A stretch of 64,000 bases of DNA from Prostheceraeus crozeri. Lineage: Eukaryota > Platyhelminthes > Polycladida > Euryleptidae. Location: positions 682,001 to 746,000 of the forward strand of contig CAJQUW010001446.1 in the NCBI GenBank assembly GCA_907163375.1, read 5' to 3'. Numbering within the stretch: the first letter of the stretch is position 1; each line of letters begins with the position of its first letter. A program made the translations under genes and the position numbers. The notes beneath the pieces are model-generated. The model saw nothing but the letters and a program-made list of their open reading frames with translations. It made no database searches and was not told where the DNA came from. Below, in pieces: positions 1-11,139 of this stretch.

Positions 1-33
1 TTCGAATAGTGCCCATCACTGAAGAATACTCAC

Positions 34-288
34 ATTCCTTCACAAGTATTTCCACTTCACAGATATTGATCATTTCTTTTCTCCTCAAAACTATCCATCT
101 AGCAGAGAAGTTCTCCGGAGTCATAAGATAAATGTCAGGAACAACTTCGCGTCTGCTTCCTGTATTTCCAATTTCTGTGAACTGCGACCAATTCATGTTC
201 GCTCTTTCATTTTTCCGACCAGGAACAATATTTGGGATTTGTCGCAAACTTTTGGCAGCCAGAATTTCAATGTTATAAGCTAATTGAG
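34..288 (-). CDS. Exon for C-terminal half of F5/8-C (fucolectin-like) domain
   Basis: Host exon read on the minus strand. A polypyrimidine/TTTTCAG acceptor precedes base 288 and a consensus GTGAGT donor follows base 34. The 255-bp exon starts after one base of a codon and ends one base into the next, so it is a symmetrical phase 1-1 exon, the usual form for extracellular modules. It encodes the second half of a discoidin-type beta-sandwich, beginning near YNIEILAAKSL and ending ARWIVLRRKEMINICEVEIL. The CEVE ending is characteristic of fucolectin-like F5/8 type C domains. The upstream exon at 9105-9335 ends with G, which joins CT here to give an Ala codon and one continuous domain. Family role: extracellular carbohydrate or phospholipid recognition. 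The gene continues past the left edge of the window, so full architecture is unknown. Confidence 0.75.
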
Positions 289-1874
289 CTGAAAATAAAA
301 AGTAACGTTTAACAATTCAAAAATACAACAGAAACAGCAATTATGGGAATGAGAGTCCTTTCATTACAAAATAGATAATTCTGTAATGTACATGCAAATA
401 AATATTATGATAATTATTTATAGGTTTGAAATTTTGTAATGTCCATTGTATAATCCATTTCTGCTAACTGATATTTGATAAAGCTGAATTGCACCAAACA
501 TTTACAGCTTCTATATCAGAAAATGATTGATATTCAGTAGTTTCGCTTCTATTTACACATAATTATATACTTAATTATTCCTAAGATTTTTCCTACGCTG
601 TGGACTAATCGGTTGATGAGGTGAAACTGGGTGCACGACTCCAAAATAACAGGCCCGGAAAATTATTTTCTACACTTGGCCATCTTCAACGTTTTCCACA
701 ACGGGGTGGGGGATGGCAGCGATTTGGTCCTCTATCGCAATCTTGTTCAGGTCAATTGTAACTGCTTCGACTGTGCTTGATTCTTATTTATTGAAATGCA
801 AACGCTTCACTACTAAAACAAAAGTGAGATATAGGTCTATTATTCGAGTACCAAAACATTTCTACACCTTTTCAGAGATTCCAGTACGAAAAAGAGAAAT
901 TCAACTTGTTTTCCAGAATTAATAACCTGCTTTTAAGCTATCAATTCACAAATTTATGACATTACATTTTTCATTTTGACTTCTCATTTTTTTTTGTTCA
1001 CACTCAAGCTAACCCATTGGTTAGTTCATTCGTAAGTTTGCATGCACGTTCACCTCAACTATTGGCAATAAGTATTCCAATAATTAAACATCTACAAGGT
1101 GTTCTATCTTTATTCGAAGCGCAAGATAACTTGACACCAGAGATTCCGCATGTATCATAAATTATATTCATTATTAACAACATTGATGCCGATATTGTTC
1201 TCTTATTACTGGTACCTACGATATAGGTTTCAAACATCAGTGGGACAACATAAAATGTTTAGTGATTCAAATGAATAGTCATGCGTATGACTTAGAATAA
1301 AAAATATTGATTGTCAAACTGTTTTCATCTGAGTAACATATACATGTAATTCAATAGATTCGAAATAAATTTTTGAGCTGATAATAAGCTTATTTGAATT
1401 CAAACACAATAATTCAACATGGGTATCCGAATAAGTTAAAAATATAGCATTGCATTCAGAATCATCTAGCTGTCCGACATTCAACATGCCATTACTGAAG
1501 AAATATGATTTGTGGCGGCACAGCATCAATCTGCCCTCAAGTCTAAGCTTTCTCAGCTGCGGGCTTGCTACAGTAAAATTCAATCCATAATGGCAAGCTA
1601 ATATTGGTGAAAATGTTCCTAGTGGACAATTAACTTGAAATGCGGACAAATCATTGTTTCTTTCACCTGTTTGCTGTCTTGTGAATTTAGAAATTTCAGA
1701 GCTCTTTGATTTCTCAAGTAGTCATCTCCTGTTCTCTTTTGTTACTTAGTGATGTGAACATGCAGTTTGTTTCATTCTCTCGCAAATTATCACTGAAATT
1801 ACAACAAAGCTGAAAGTCTTGTTATGCAGTATAACTCTTGCAATGAGCTCCATTGTTGGCATATACGTAGATGA
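289..1874. other. Intron of the F5/8-C gene, proximal part
   Basis: AT-rich intronic sequence between the two lectin exons. Apart from the open frame described separately at 1314-1649, I see no recognisable gene or repeat here. Confidence 0.6.
1314..1649 (-). CDS. Unrecognised 111-codon open frame inside the lectin intron
   Basis: An open frame without an ATG at its start (the first codon is TTG), on the same strand as the lectin gene and lying in its large intron. The peptide has five or six cysteines and alternating hydrophobic stretches (for example CPLGTFSPILACHYGLNFTV), so it could be a decayed or alternative extracellular exon. I do not recognise a family. The two flanking lectin exons already join in phase without it, so it is not needed for the domain. 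It may be chance. Confidence 0.2.
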   Translation of the reverse strand: MSAFQVNCPLGTFSPILACHYGLNFTVASPQLRKLRLEGRLMLCRHKSYFFSNGMLNVGQLDDSECNAIFLTYSDTHVELLCLNSNKLIISSKIYFESIELHVYVTQMKTV

Positions 1875-2107
1875 TTAAAAGATTTGGAAAAGCCAAGTAG
1901 AGGTTGGTAACTTTTTTTAAATTTATTTTATCGATATATTTCGGTTATTCAAGTGCCATAGCCATTTTCAAACATTTTTTCTTGAAAATGGCTATGGCAC
2001 TTGAATAGCCGAAATACATCGATAAATTAAATCAAAAAAAGTTACCAACCTCTACTTAGGTTTTCCAAATCTTTTAAACATGAAAATTGGCCAAGGCATT
2101 TTCTCTC
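1875..2107. mobile_element. Fold-back insertion with 12-bp target duplication
   Basis: Bases 1876-1974 and 1980-2076 are long inverted copies of each other. The outer ends read TAAAAGATTTGGAAAA and its complement; the inner part is the CTTGAAAATGGCTATGG region with AGCCGAAA. The whole is bracketed by the 12-bp direct repeat ATACGTAGATGA at 1863-1874 and 2108-2119, a clear target-site duplication. The CTTGAAAATGGC...AGCCGAAA wording resembles degenerate hammerhead regions found in Penelope-like element ends. I infer an inverted, truncated retroelement insertion rather than a cut-and-paste MITE. Confidence 0.6.
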
Positions 2108-2439
2108 ATACGTAGATGAGGTCAAAATTGATGCTCATGAAGGTTGAATCAGATTGGCAAACAGACAAGTTTGATAAAATCAATTTGACGGTTTTGAAGC
2201 ATCCCCAGGTTGCTTCAGAATGTTGAAACTGATTACACAATGTCAAACATATTTACTGATCGAGAAAAAGTCCGCGGAGGTAAATAGAAAATCATTTAAA
2301 ATCATTTAAAATCATTTAAACTTGATCCGGCATATCGAAATAATGAAACATGTTGCAATTTACTCTCCAGAAGCAGGCAGAAATCATCCCAAAAATGTTC
2401 GTATTTGAATCACTATTGTTCGAAATTGGATCTCTCTTG

Positions 2440-3640
2440 GACTTTGGACTCTTGGACTCTTGGACTCTTGGATCTTTGACTTCTCTACTCTTTATACAAA
2501 CTTAGATCAAGGTGCTATCAAGAATAATATTTTTTCCATCCTTGATCTCACATTCAATTCCACTAATCGTAGATACTTGTGTGTAGGATATGAGAAGTCG
2601 TTTTTCTCCAAAATCAAATATAAGGGGTATTCTTGTTATGACGTGGACTCTTTTAAGAAGGCTATTGATTTTATAGTGTCTGAAGTCTACATTTCTTTTT
2701 CCGGTTACGTGTTCAGACAAATTCGAGGAGTACCAATGGGAGGGAATTGCAGTCCTTTACTTGCCGACTTGTTTCTGTTAAATTGCGAATTTGCTTTTAT
2801 GAAACAATTGGTTAAAAATAAAAAGTTTGGACTAGCTAAATTATTGTCAAACACTTCGAGATATATAGACGATATATGCGTAATAAATTACAAGCATTTC
2901 AATACCTTAATTCCGAAAATTTACCCGATGGAGCTTCTTGCAGATAGAAACGGAGTCAATGACAAAGCCGTTGTTTACCTCGATGTGAGACTCCAATCTA
3001 GTAGAGACGGTCTTCGAACCTCAATATATCATAAAGTGGAAGATTTTGATTTCCCTGTTGTTCTGTTGACATTTCCAGACAGTGCAATACCTTATAACAT
3101 GGGAATTAATGTATTTGCCGGCCAGGTTTTACGTTATTGTCGCATCTGCTCACATCTTGAAGATCTAATTAAACGAATTAATATGACACTTTTTGTGATG
3201 AGCAGCAGAGGATATTGTAAGTCTAAAATGAAGGCATGTACTGAGAAAATCCTAACCGGTCATAACAATTTTCTAGTCAAGTTTGGATATTTCTCAGCCA
3301 GGCAGCTGACATCGCAGTGCGCATTTTAAACAATATAATTAACACTGTTTTCTTAACATTTTTTTTTATTGGTTATACCATTTCAGTATTTCACACATAT
3401 ATTTTAGTTTGTTTTGGATGTATCCGTCTTTTGCGGTTGTTTTGTTTTTGTTTTTACTATTACTATCAGTATTACTTATTATTACACATATCATTACTGT
3501 ATTGATTTTAGAATGCCAGCCGCATATAAGTTTATGCGGGGCCCCGCCCGCCTGGGCTTGAGCGTTCAGGTAGAGGGGCCGAAACGCAACCAGGCGGGTA
3601 CCTGCTGACGACTGGCTATTGTTTTATTTGTTTTAACGTT
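2440..3640 (+). mobile_element. 5'-truncated Penelope-like element (Naiad-type) with RT C-terminal half
   Basis: An open frame from 2460 to 3329 covers the second half of a reverse transcriptase: FDFSTLYTNLD (palm motif A), GVPMGGNCSPLLADLFLL (motif B) and SRYIDDICV with the catalytic YIDD (motif C). It runs to the same natural C-terminus (FSARQLTSQC) as the longer relative at 55864-58386, with extensive similarity throughout. The family is the PLE lineage whose GIY-YIG endonuclease lies at the N terminus; that part and the first half of RT are absent, so this copy cannot be autonomous. The 5' break coincides with a short tandem run of TTGGACTC at about 2443-2472. The 3' region carries the structured RNA at 3540-3616 and a 19-base T run near 3645-3663. 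It lies in the lectin intron, opposite in strand to the gene. Confidence 0.85.
3540..3616 (+). ncRNA. Covarying pseudoknotted RNA in PLE 3' region, hammerhead-like core
   Basis: Four helices can be drawn by eye: A 3540-3545/3575-3580, B 3547-3555/3590-3598, C 3562-3566/3583-3587 and D 3567-3572/3599-3604. The related PLE at 55313-55383 has the same plan with compensatory changes in A, B and C. GAAA (3581-3584) runs directly into helix C, helix C leads directly into helix D, and CTGACGA (3605-3611) follows helix D at once. These are the conserved parts of a hammerhead ribozyme core, but in a strand order that matches none of hammerhead types I, II or III. A role in PLE RNA processing is inference. 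Confidence 0.6.
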
Positions 3641-3835
3641 TGTTCTTTTTTTTTTTTTTTTTTATCGCTAACTACCCTAGTGTGATGAATGGACTGTGTC
3701 GGTTACTGGTCTCCATGGGGTTGACATGGTGATTACTAAGTGTCTATTTATATATAAGTTCCTAATCAATCGAGCCTGAAACTTTGACCAAGGAGATCAC
3801 TTGTTAAGCGGCCTTGTACGATCTCGTACACTTAA

Positions 3836-4075
3836 GGGTGAAGTCCAGCCCGTATAGCGCTATGTTATGGACCCCCGGGTAGGTCCGCCCGGCACGCAAT
3901 CAGATCCGTCAAGTCTTTGTGCTTAAAGACCTTCATGCATTCATGCATTTGTCGAGGATCACAAGTCAGAGGACCATTAGGGGTAAGGTCCAGCCCCGCT
4001 TTAGAAGCGCTGAGTGAAAAATGGACTAGTGGGAAGGTCCTCCACACCGATCTCGTCAAGTTTGGCTCTAAACTG
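3836..4075. repeat. Two degenerate tandem units, period about 145 bp
   Basis: The unit starting GGGTGAAGTCCAGCCC (3836) is repeated from 3981 as GGGTAAGGTCCAGCCCC. Later shared landmarks are an AGCGCT, GGAC, GGTCC and TCCGTCAAGT/TCGTCAAGT in the same order. Copies are diverged. The block follows the PLE 3' region and may belong to its tail or to an older element. Confidence 0.5.
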
Positions 4076-4189
4076 TAGTCCTAGGATAGTCAAAAGTTTG
4101 ACGCGCCTTGAACGTTTAATGTCTGCCGGTGGGAACGCACCACCTGTCCTCTTAAGGACAAACCTTAAGTCTTATTAACTATAAGTTTA

Positions 4190-4216
4190 TTAAAATTATG
4201 AAACATGTAGACATCG
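4190..4216 (-). repeat. Short match to a PLE 3' tail
   Basis: The segment with ACATGTAGACATCG next to TTTATTAAAA matches, in reverse, the tail found at 52211-52240 and 38392-38421. Homology stops on either side, so this is at most a tiny remnant. Confidence 0.35.
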
Positions 4217-4476
4217 TTATGGGAATGTCCCAGCTTCAATTGTACGCATTTGAATCTCTCTTATACGTATTTGAATATCTCTTGTTCGAGATTGAAACTC
4301 TCTTATTCGAAATTAAATCTCTTTTGCTCGTACATACAATCACATATTTACATAACGCAACTGTACACAAATAGTATGTGAATCAATTCGTTTGATTGAT
4401 CAATTAATAATTAGTCAATTGTGTCATGATTTGATTTTGAATGAAGTGCCAGTCATGGTGCCAGCATTTCTATACA

Positions 4477-5166
4477 TCGGCAGCCAGAATGAGTTTCTGT
4501 AAGGAACGAGGCCGACTTTCACAGAATGACGTTTTCCCCATGCCTACTGCGAATCTGCACGTCTGTCGAGTTTTACCCGGCTGCTCCTAATTTCAGACAG
4601 GATCAAGAAAAAGGATGTTAATCCAATGGGACTGCACATTGACGTTTTCGGTTACAATGAAATTATCTACATGCATGTTTTCTCTTATTTAAGGAAAAGG
4701 TAATAAGTCTAGAGCCATATTTTTCAGGTCATTTTCTATCATGTCCATGTGTTACTATCATGTTTCTGATCTGCAATGCCTGCAAGATTGTGATTAAATG
4801 TGGATCAAATAGGCAAAAATGCTTGTGATTTCCGACATTAAGAGGCTTGCCAAATCGAAGTGTGCTTAGCTTCATAGACAGAGGTACACTGTACATGAAC
4901 ATGATAGGAAATGACCTAGAGACATTCCACGTTATAAATCATGGCTCTAGACTTTGTACTTTTCACTCAGTAAGAGAAATTAAAGAAAATTTCATTTTAA
5001 CCAAAAACTTCAATGTGCGTCCCATCTTTGATCCCATCTGGCAAGAAGAGGAGCTAACTAAAACTCGGCAGACGCGCAGATTCGTGGTAGGCACGGAGTG
5101 TACGTCATTCTATGAAAGTCTCATTTTCGGCATCTTTCCATGCAGAAACTCATCATGGCTGCCGGA
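4477..5166. mobile_element. Palindromic non-autonomous DNA transposon, copy 1
   Basis: The left end (CGGCAGCCAGAATGAGTTTC) and right end (reading outward TCCGGCAGCCATGATGAG) are inverted copies extending about 250 bp inward. They share AACGAGGCC, the TTTCACAGAATGA region and a CAGACAGGATCAA/GATCCCATCTGGCA region. A second copy of the same element lies at 29581-30283 in the opposite orientation, which confirms the unit. The open frame inside is a by-product of the repeat and has no recognisable protein. TA occurs just outside both ends, so a Tc1/mariner-type TA target is possible but not certain. Confidence 0.7.
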
Positions 5167-5232
5167 CTACTGGCAAATTTCAATAGAATGGAATGAAATA
5201 AGCGCTCCATAAAATTGCCATGCAAAAGACGT

Positions 5233-5302
5233 GCGGCTGGTAGAATTCGACCATGACTCAGGTTAACTAGACTTGCGCTCTATCAATTGAGCTACGAACC
5301 GC
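5233..5302 (-). tRNA. tRNA-like sequence (degenerate tRNA or SINE head)
   Basis: On the minus strand GCGGTT and AGCCGC can form an acceptor stem. TAGCTCAATTGATAGAGC is a good D-arm/box A. The next arm has loop CTAGTTA (anticodon position AGT), and GGTCGAATTC resembles a T-loop/box B. The T-stem and one anticodon-stem pair are broken. This is probably a tRNA pseudogene or the tRNA-derived head of a SINE rather than a working tRNA. Confidence 0.45.
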
Positions 5303-8300
5303 TTACATGCGACTGCTTCAATTGGTAGGCCAGGATCAATCCATCACCATTACACATCAGTTGTCATAGCAACTATAATCAATGAATACACATCTTGTCA
5401 CAATTGAGACTTCCGACATTAAGGCAAGTGGCTGGGGATCGATTGTTTACCAAAGCATCTTAAATCATGTCGTAAATTAAACGAAGAAAACGATTGATGC
5501 TTTCATGCAACAAAAACACAAAATAGCGTTAAATAAGTCTAGTACGCACAGCAAATTTTATTTTTTACAAAATTCTATCCAGATTTCTATCCAAAAGAGG
5601 CAATCATTTGCAGATTTGAGAATGAATAATAACACGATTCGTTTCATAATGAATTTTCAATTTATCGTCTTCTCTAGAGATACACGCTCACATAATATGT
5701 TATGGCGTTTAATTTTCAGCACAGGTTTGCAAGAATCACAGCTTGTGGTTTTTGTTGACTGTGTCTTGATTAAGTAACGGTGTTGCATTGACGTCAGTCA
5801 ATGGAAAATGTTGCTTGCAGTTAACACCTCAGCATGTAATCGCCTATTACGTGAAGATAAATTATATATGTACTTCTAAAAACGCAGGAAAATTGAGTAT
5901 TTCATACTCAAGCTGGCAATCCGATTTCGCCTATGTTCCATCAGTCAACCCATCAATAATGCGATTAGTAAGCCATCAAATGAAATATTCTTTGCTATTT
6001 AAATATCCCTATCCTTCAAATATTGGGTCATTAACTGACTAATTTATCACATCGAAGTATAAAATCCGGTTTTAGTGCATAGACCGTTTGGCTTTCTCAA
6101 TGTTTGATTCAGTGCCCTGCTTTTCTCCTTAATAAACAATTGATGACCCAGTTTTTTGTCAAAAAGTGTTTTTTATAAAATCCGTATGATCGTGTGAATT
6201 TCTAATGAAATCTGTATACTTATAAATCTGACAATCATAATATTAAGCAGATACCATCACATTTGCATAAAAGATTGTCGCAAAAATACCAGATTTTTTA
6301 TACCATTCGATATATCCCCTAACTTAAATCCTTTGAAGCTTAAATGTCAGTAAAATTCACCATTTGTTTAAATTTTTACCGGCTAACTATGCACTAAAAA
6401 TCTGCAACTTAGATATTTTACAATTTTACAGAGAAATAGGACAGTAATTATCATTTTTAGCCTCACAAATTTCCTTGTCAATATGAATTTAAATCAAAAC
6501 AGAAGCATAAACTTCTGCCAAAATTTACTCAATTTCACTGACTCGTCGAGTAGTCGCACACTTCCACACATCGTGTGCACTTTCAAAGTCATAAGGCATA
6601 CTTGTGGACCACATGGTATCCCTGCAATTAGCTTTTGTGAACTGCTTATGCTCTTTGCCTGCAACTATTTTTTACAATGTGACGAGATATTTCAAAGACA
6701 TTTGGGTCTTTGCATCATTGTCTCTAAGATCCTATACCCTATTTAAAAACCCAATAGGCAGAAGCATGTTTCGTGTGGAGGCTGTCCTACATCATACTGC
6801 TAGTCATGATAATGATTAGAGCTGGTTGCTTACGCGTACAATTCACCATCATTAAGCCTAAAAAAAGATTCACAATAGTTATTTTTGATTTATATTCCGA
6901 GTGGGTAAAATCTTCCAATGAAATTGAACTATCAATCGTTTTCATTTTTAGAAGATCAAACGTTAAGGTAAATAGACGTACATCTATCTCTCATTCATTG
7001 ATGAGACACAGGTAACTGAAAAATTAACGATATCACGTATTCAGTTTACCATCTGTTGCAACTAATGCTCTGCACTTTAAAGTTTATTTTCCTTGGACAA
7101 ATCTTCTCTAGTGATGATGAAACAGTTTATGCAAAAACATTTTGAAAAACATACTTCATCATCACTACGCCTGTACATGTACAAGACGCCTTAAATAAGC
7201 AAATAATTATTTAGAGCGTGTCAATGAAATGACTCAATCATACGAAAGCGATATGACTTGTCGGTGTCGTCCAAAAACAACATAATTCTACAAGTTTTAG
7301 ATTATTTTACGCATGACTTACAGACTTAAAGGGCAATCATAACTACTCCTTGAGAAAATAGATATTCATTGAGAATGTGAAACAACGATGAACTTTTTTA
7401 AAACTACACAGTTAAGGTAGCCCATGTCAAAACTGGAAACTGACCGAGGAAGTTACGCGATGTGACGGCTACATATTTGTACAGTGTCATTTGCAGACAA
7501 TGGTTGCAAAGATTGAGATTGAGAAACTTTCGTTCGATCTCCCTACTTTTTGAAATTTGAAATTATTTTAAAGATTAGACTAGTTTCATTTTCAACCTTC
7601 AACAAATGCAAAACATAGTTAAAAAACGGCAAAGTTTGTTGTCCAAACTCAACTACAAAAAAATAAAAACTTCTTGAAGGCTTGTCGTAGATATGCAAAT
7701 CGTCTTAGCCTGAATCCAGTGAGCCTTAGCCCCCGTGTATACCTATTCTTATAATCTATCTGGTAACCAAACTGTCTGCATCAAAGTTATTGTGATCTAC
7801 TTTTAATAAACTAATTTGCATAAATCAAAATACAATATTGTCAAACGAATTTATTTCTTATTATTGTCAATAAAGGATTCGGACAGGATCACAACAATCT
7901 TGACTGCCACTTTACACGTATGCCTGCAATGTTAGCAGTATTAGTCAAAATAATCAGGAAATCATTATGAGCATGCCTATGTATATCACAGAATTTCATA
8001 TCTAGCGCAGGCCTATCTTGTTGCTGCCAGTGTATTTCATTGCTTTGCGCATTGAAGTAAATGTACACTAACTTTCAGGAACTAATTTCTTCAGACAGGT
8101 GCGGTGCATACATTAGCAATGATGACTATCGGTATATGGTCGATGAACCAGATTCTCTTGGACTCAGATGCAAAATATAGGAAACCTATCAAAAGCAAAG
8201 ATACATTGACGAGCTACACAACTACATTGCAGCGAACTTTGACCAATTGAAATCCTCTGTTTTAACACAAATTGCTTAGCATGGAGTTTGTTTTCTCAAT

Positions 8301-9104
8301 TTCTTTGGTCTTGTTGTAAAATTACATTGGGCATGCAATATTTTTCAAATATAAGTTTTAATCCAACCTTGAACCACGAGAATCAGCTTAAAAAATATGT
8401 TCAATCGAACATAAACATCTTGACGCAATCATAAATGCAATATACAGGACAACTCGATTTCAGCTATGTAAACAACTGTGAAACCAATGCATACTCCAAG
8501 TGAACAATTGTGGACCAAAAAAAGGAAAAGCAATTTTCCAGCATTACAGAACGCATTTTCCATCATTCAAACGAGAAACTGTTCGCGTTCATAGTGTAGA
8601 ATATTCTCATATGTAGAATCTGTTTTCTGCGCTAGCATGAATGGAGGGTTGTTTTATTCACATGATGAATAATATGATGATTCTGCCAAATCTTCCTCAC
8701 CGTAGGTACTCGTTTTAGGCTGCGGTTTTAGAAAATTTAGGAGTTAATTATACTAATTATATTAATTACATAATTATATCCGTAACAGAGAAATTAGGAA
8801 TTCTTGATGGAATGCTTTTCTTAGGTATCCTGTCGTTGTGTCACTGCGATGAATAGCTTCCAACATGCGTGCCATGAAACGATGCAGTTGGTGAGAACTG
8901 AGAACAACGCGGGTCGCCATTTGTTCATAAGGGGTTAGCCCTTTTTTGTATCCTTTGCATATAGGGTCCCCTCCCCCCTCCCAATTGTGCACAATCACCT
9001 TGAATTCTATGGGCTCAGAAAACAACTAGCGGAACAGCTCCTCAAAATTGCTTTGAGCTTGAAATGATTAAGTAATGCTCTTGTTTCTGAAAACACTGAC
9101 TAAC
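5303..9104. other. Distal part of the lectin-gene intron
   Basis: About 3.8 kb of AT-rich sequence. Open frames are short and unrecognisable. I see no tRNA, no transposase signature and no extra lectin-type exon. Confidence 0.5.
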
Positions 9105-9335
9105 CTGTTGAATATGTGTCATTTCTTGTTCCGATTCGAATCGCACTAATGTCGACCAATTTCCCAAGGTCAATCAGAATCCAGTGCCAACCGTTGTCCG
9201 AATATTGAGGATTGGTAATTGGACAAAGACCGTGACCATTTAAATCTCCGTCGAATAATTCATATACGCTACTCACTCCTTCAATTGAAGAGCTCATCCA
9301 AACAACTGCACCACGAAGATCCAATGGCACAAAAC
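9105..9335 (-). CDS. Exon for N-terminal half of F5/8-C (fucolectin-like) domain
   Basis: Minus-strand host exon of 231 bp. The acceptor AAATTTCAG lies just above 9335; the donor GTTAGT follows 9105. It is phase 1-1, and the codon split at its 3' end is completed by the exon at 34-288. The peptide shows the domain's first strands: WMSSSIEGVSSVYELFDGDL (the SS...A-DGD region), then CPITN, then WHWILIDLGKLVDISAIRIG (the W-x-x-DLG core) and TRND. In fucolectins a His and an R-x-D triad bind fucose. R-N-D is present, but the His usually in the CTHT segment is replaced (CPIT), so classic fucose binding is doubtful. No signal peptide or start codon is in view, so earlier exons must lie upstream (higher coordinates), where I could not identify them. 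Confidence 0.75.
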
Positions 9336-10041
9336 CTGAAATTTTACGAAATTTAGGCTTGCAACAAATTCCCTTTTTGAAAGATTAAATACTAATATAA
9401 ATGCTTCTCTTTCAGAACATCAAAATACAAATGGAAGCACGAATTTTTAGAAATTCTAAAACACGAATTCGTTCAACTAATTAAGCCACCCTAACACCGC
9501 ATGATGCTTGTACATACTGCGCATAGAAAGTTACTCAATTTTGACCTGTTTTTAATTAGCTTCCTTCTGGTTATGTTGGTTTCTCAGTCATTTATTTGAT
9601 CTACAAGAAATTTTTAGTAAAGTCTGTTGATATTAATTCTCTGGAGGCTAGATTTTTACTCGAAAATACAAATCTAGAAAGATCGGAATATTCGAACTGC
9701 TATCATCCCTTGCGTCATCTATGATTGCAACATTGTTGACAGTCAAACAACAGTAGCATTGAAGTCAGTAGATATCTAAATAAGTCTGATTTATAGAAAT
9801 ACATCGACTATATTTCTTGGTAGTGCTCTATGGGTGGATGCGTGTGTCTTAAACAGAGTCTGGTGACAATCAAATGGAATCTTTAAGTGGAAAACATCAC
9901 CTCACACTAGGAAAATTTGTAATAAAATTAAACTTGATAATGAATATAAAAGATCAGAGGAGGATTCTAAACTAAATTTGGCAAATTAATTAGAAATTTT
10001 ATTGAAAAATATTCTTCAGTTTCATAGCTAGTATTATATCA
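9336..10041. other. Non-coding, nothing recognised
   Basis: AT-rich sequence upstream of the lectin exon, probably intronic. No gene or repeat seen. Confidence 0.5.
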
Positions 10042-10107
10042 GCGCCATGGTCGTGTGGCAGTATCTGCTTAGCACCTAGAAGACCTGTATTCTAACCTTC
10101 GTCGGTC
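10042..10107 (+). repeat. tRNA-derived SINE-like segment
   Basis: GCGCCATGGTCGTGTGGCAG gives a box A-like D-arm, TAGCACCTAGAAGACCTG an anticodon-arm region, and ATTCTAACCTTCG a damaged box B. Acceptor pairing is poor. It reads as an old tRNA-derived SINE head rather than a tRNA gene. Confidence 0.35.
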
Positions 10108-10782
10108 AAAACCTAAGACTTTTAAAAGCACACTCTGCATTCTGGTGAAACGAGCAAAAGAATGAGAGTGGGATAACAAACAAAATCCAGGTTAAAGATA
10201 GAAGGTTTGTATGTCGGTAAAATTACATCAAAACTTGCGCTTCGACGATTATCTATATTTTGCACCGAATTTTAGGATGACCGACCACCATTCATCTTCG
10301 AGGAGAGCACAGCAATGCCACAGAAATTTTTCTTAATGAGATGAGGTTCTAAATAATCAATTTAATGCTATTCATGTTAAATAAATCCTATTAAATCCTC
10401 GGGCACATATAAGAAAGAAGCTTCTCTACTGTGTTTTTTGCATAAAAATGAAATTTTTTCACTTGCATTTCACTGATTTTATTCTTTTTCAATGATCGAT
10501 CTGAGGGGATCATCGGATTTATATAATTCCGCTGTGTCATAATGCTTGTACACCACAAAGGATTGACTAACGCAAAATATCTTCCATGACAGTTCTATTC
10601 ATTGGATTGGCAGTTTTGATCATTGTCTCATTATTATTTACTTGCGTAATTGCCGAGTTGGCGCATATTCAATTTAAATAAAACATTTTCGGTTTCAATA
10701 TCTAGAAAATAATTCTGTTCTAAAAACCGCGACGAGCTTGCGACGTCCTACGTCTTCTGAGGTCGATGTTACCGTCAGGAGC

Positions 10783-11136
10783 CTTTGTGTTGAGGTGTCT
10801 GTAAAGAGACAAGAGTGCCATTAAGAAGTTCTTTGCTTGTCCAATGTGAGTTGATCAAAATGTGAAGTCAGACTGTAGAAAGGTAATTCATGTTTCCTAT
10901 GAATTGTAGGCTTAAGCTGTGTGATTGCTTTTTGATTGATAAACTCACAGACACTCGAGACACAACATTCGGTGAAGCAAAAGCAATCACATAGCTTTAG
11001 CCTACAATCAATAGAAGACATGAACTGCCGCACTTTTCTACAGTCTAACATCACATTCCGATCACCTCACATTGTACAAGCAACACACTTTTTAATAGCA
11101 CTCATGTCTCTTTATAAACACCTTCACACGAACGTC
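10783..11136. mobile_element. Fold-back MITE, about 350 bp
   Basis: Imperfect inverted arms meet near 10950. Outer landmarks are GGTGTCTGTAAAGAGAC on the left and GTCTCTTTATAAACACC on the right. Then come TTGTCCAATGTGAG/CTCACATTGTACAA, CTGTAGAAA/TTTCTACAG and, innermost, TGTGATTGCTTTTG/CAAAAGCAATCACA. No coding potential and no clear target duplication. Confidence 0.6.
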
Positions 11137-11139
11137 ATA

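Noticed and set aside
3540-3616. Ordinary type I, II or III hammerhead, HDV-like or twister ribozyme
   Set aside because: GAAA precedes CTGACGA and lies between the two strands of stem I, so no standard hammerhead permutation fits. The HDV-type helix order and active-site C with NCNRA are not met, and twister consensus loops are absent.
4847-5212. 121-codon frame in the palindromic MITE
   Set aside because: It lies inside the inverted arm of the MITE and is not preserved in copy 2; a by-product of the repeat.
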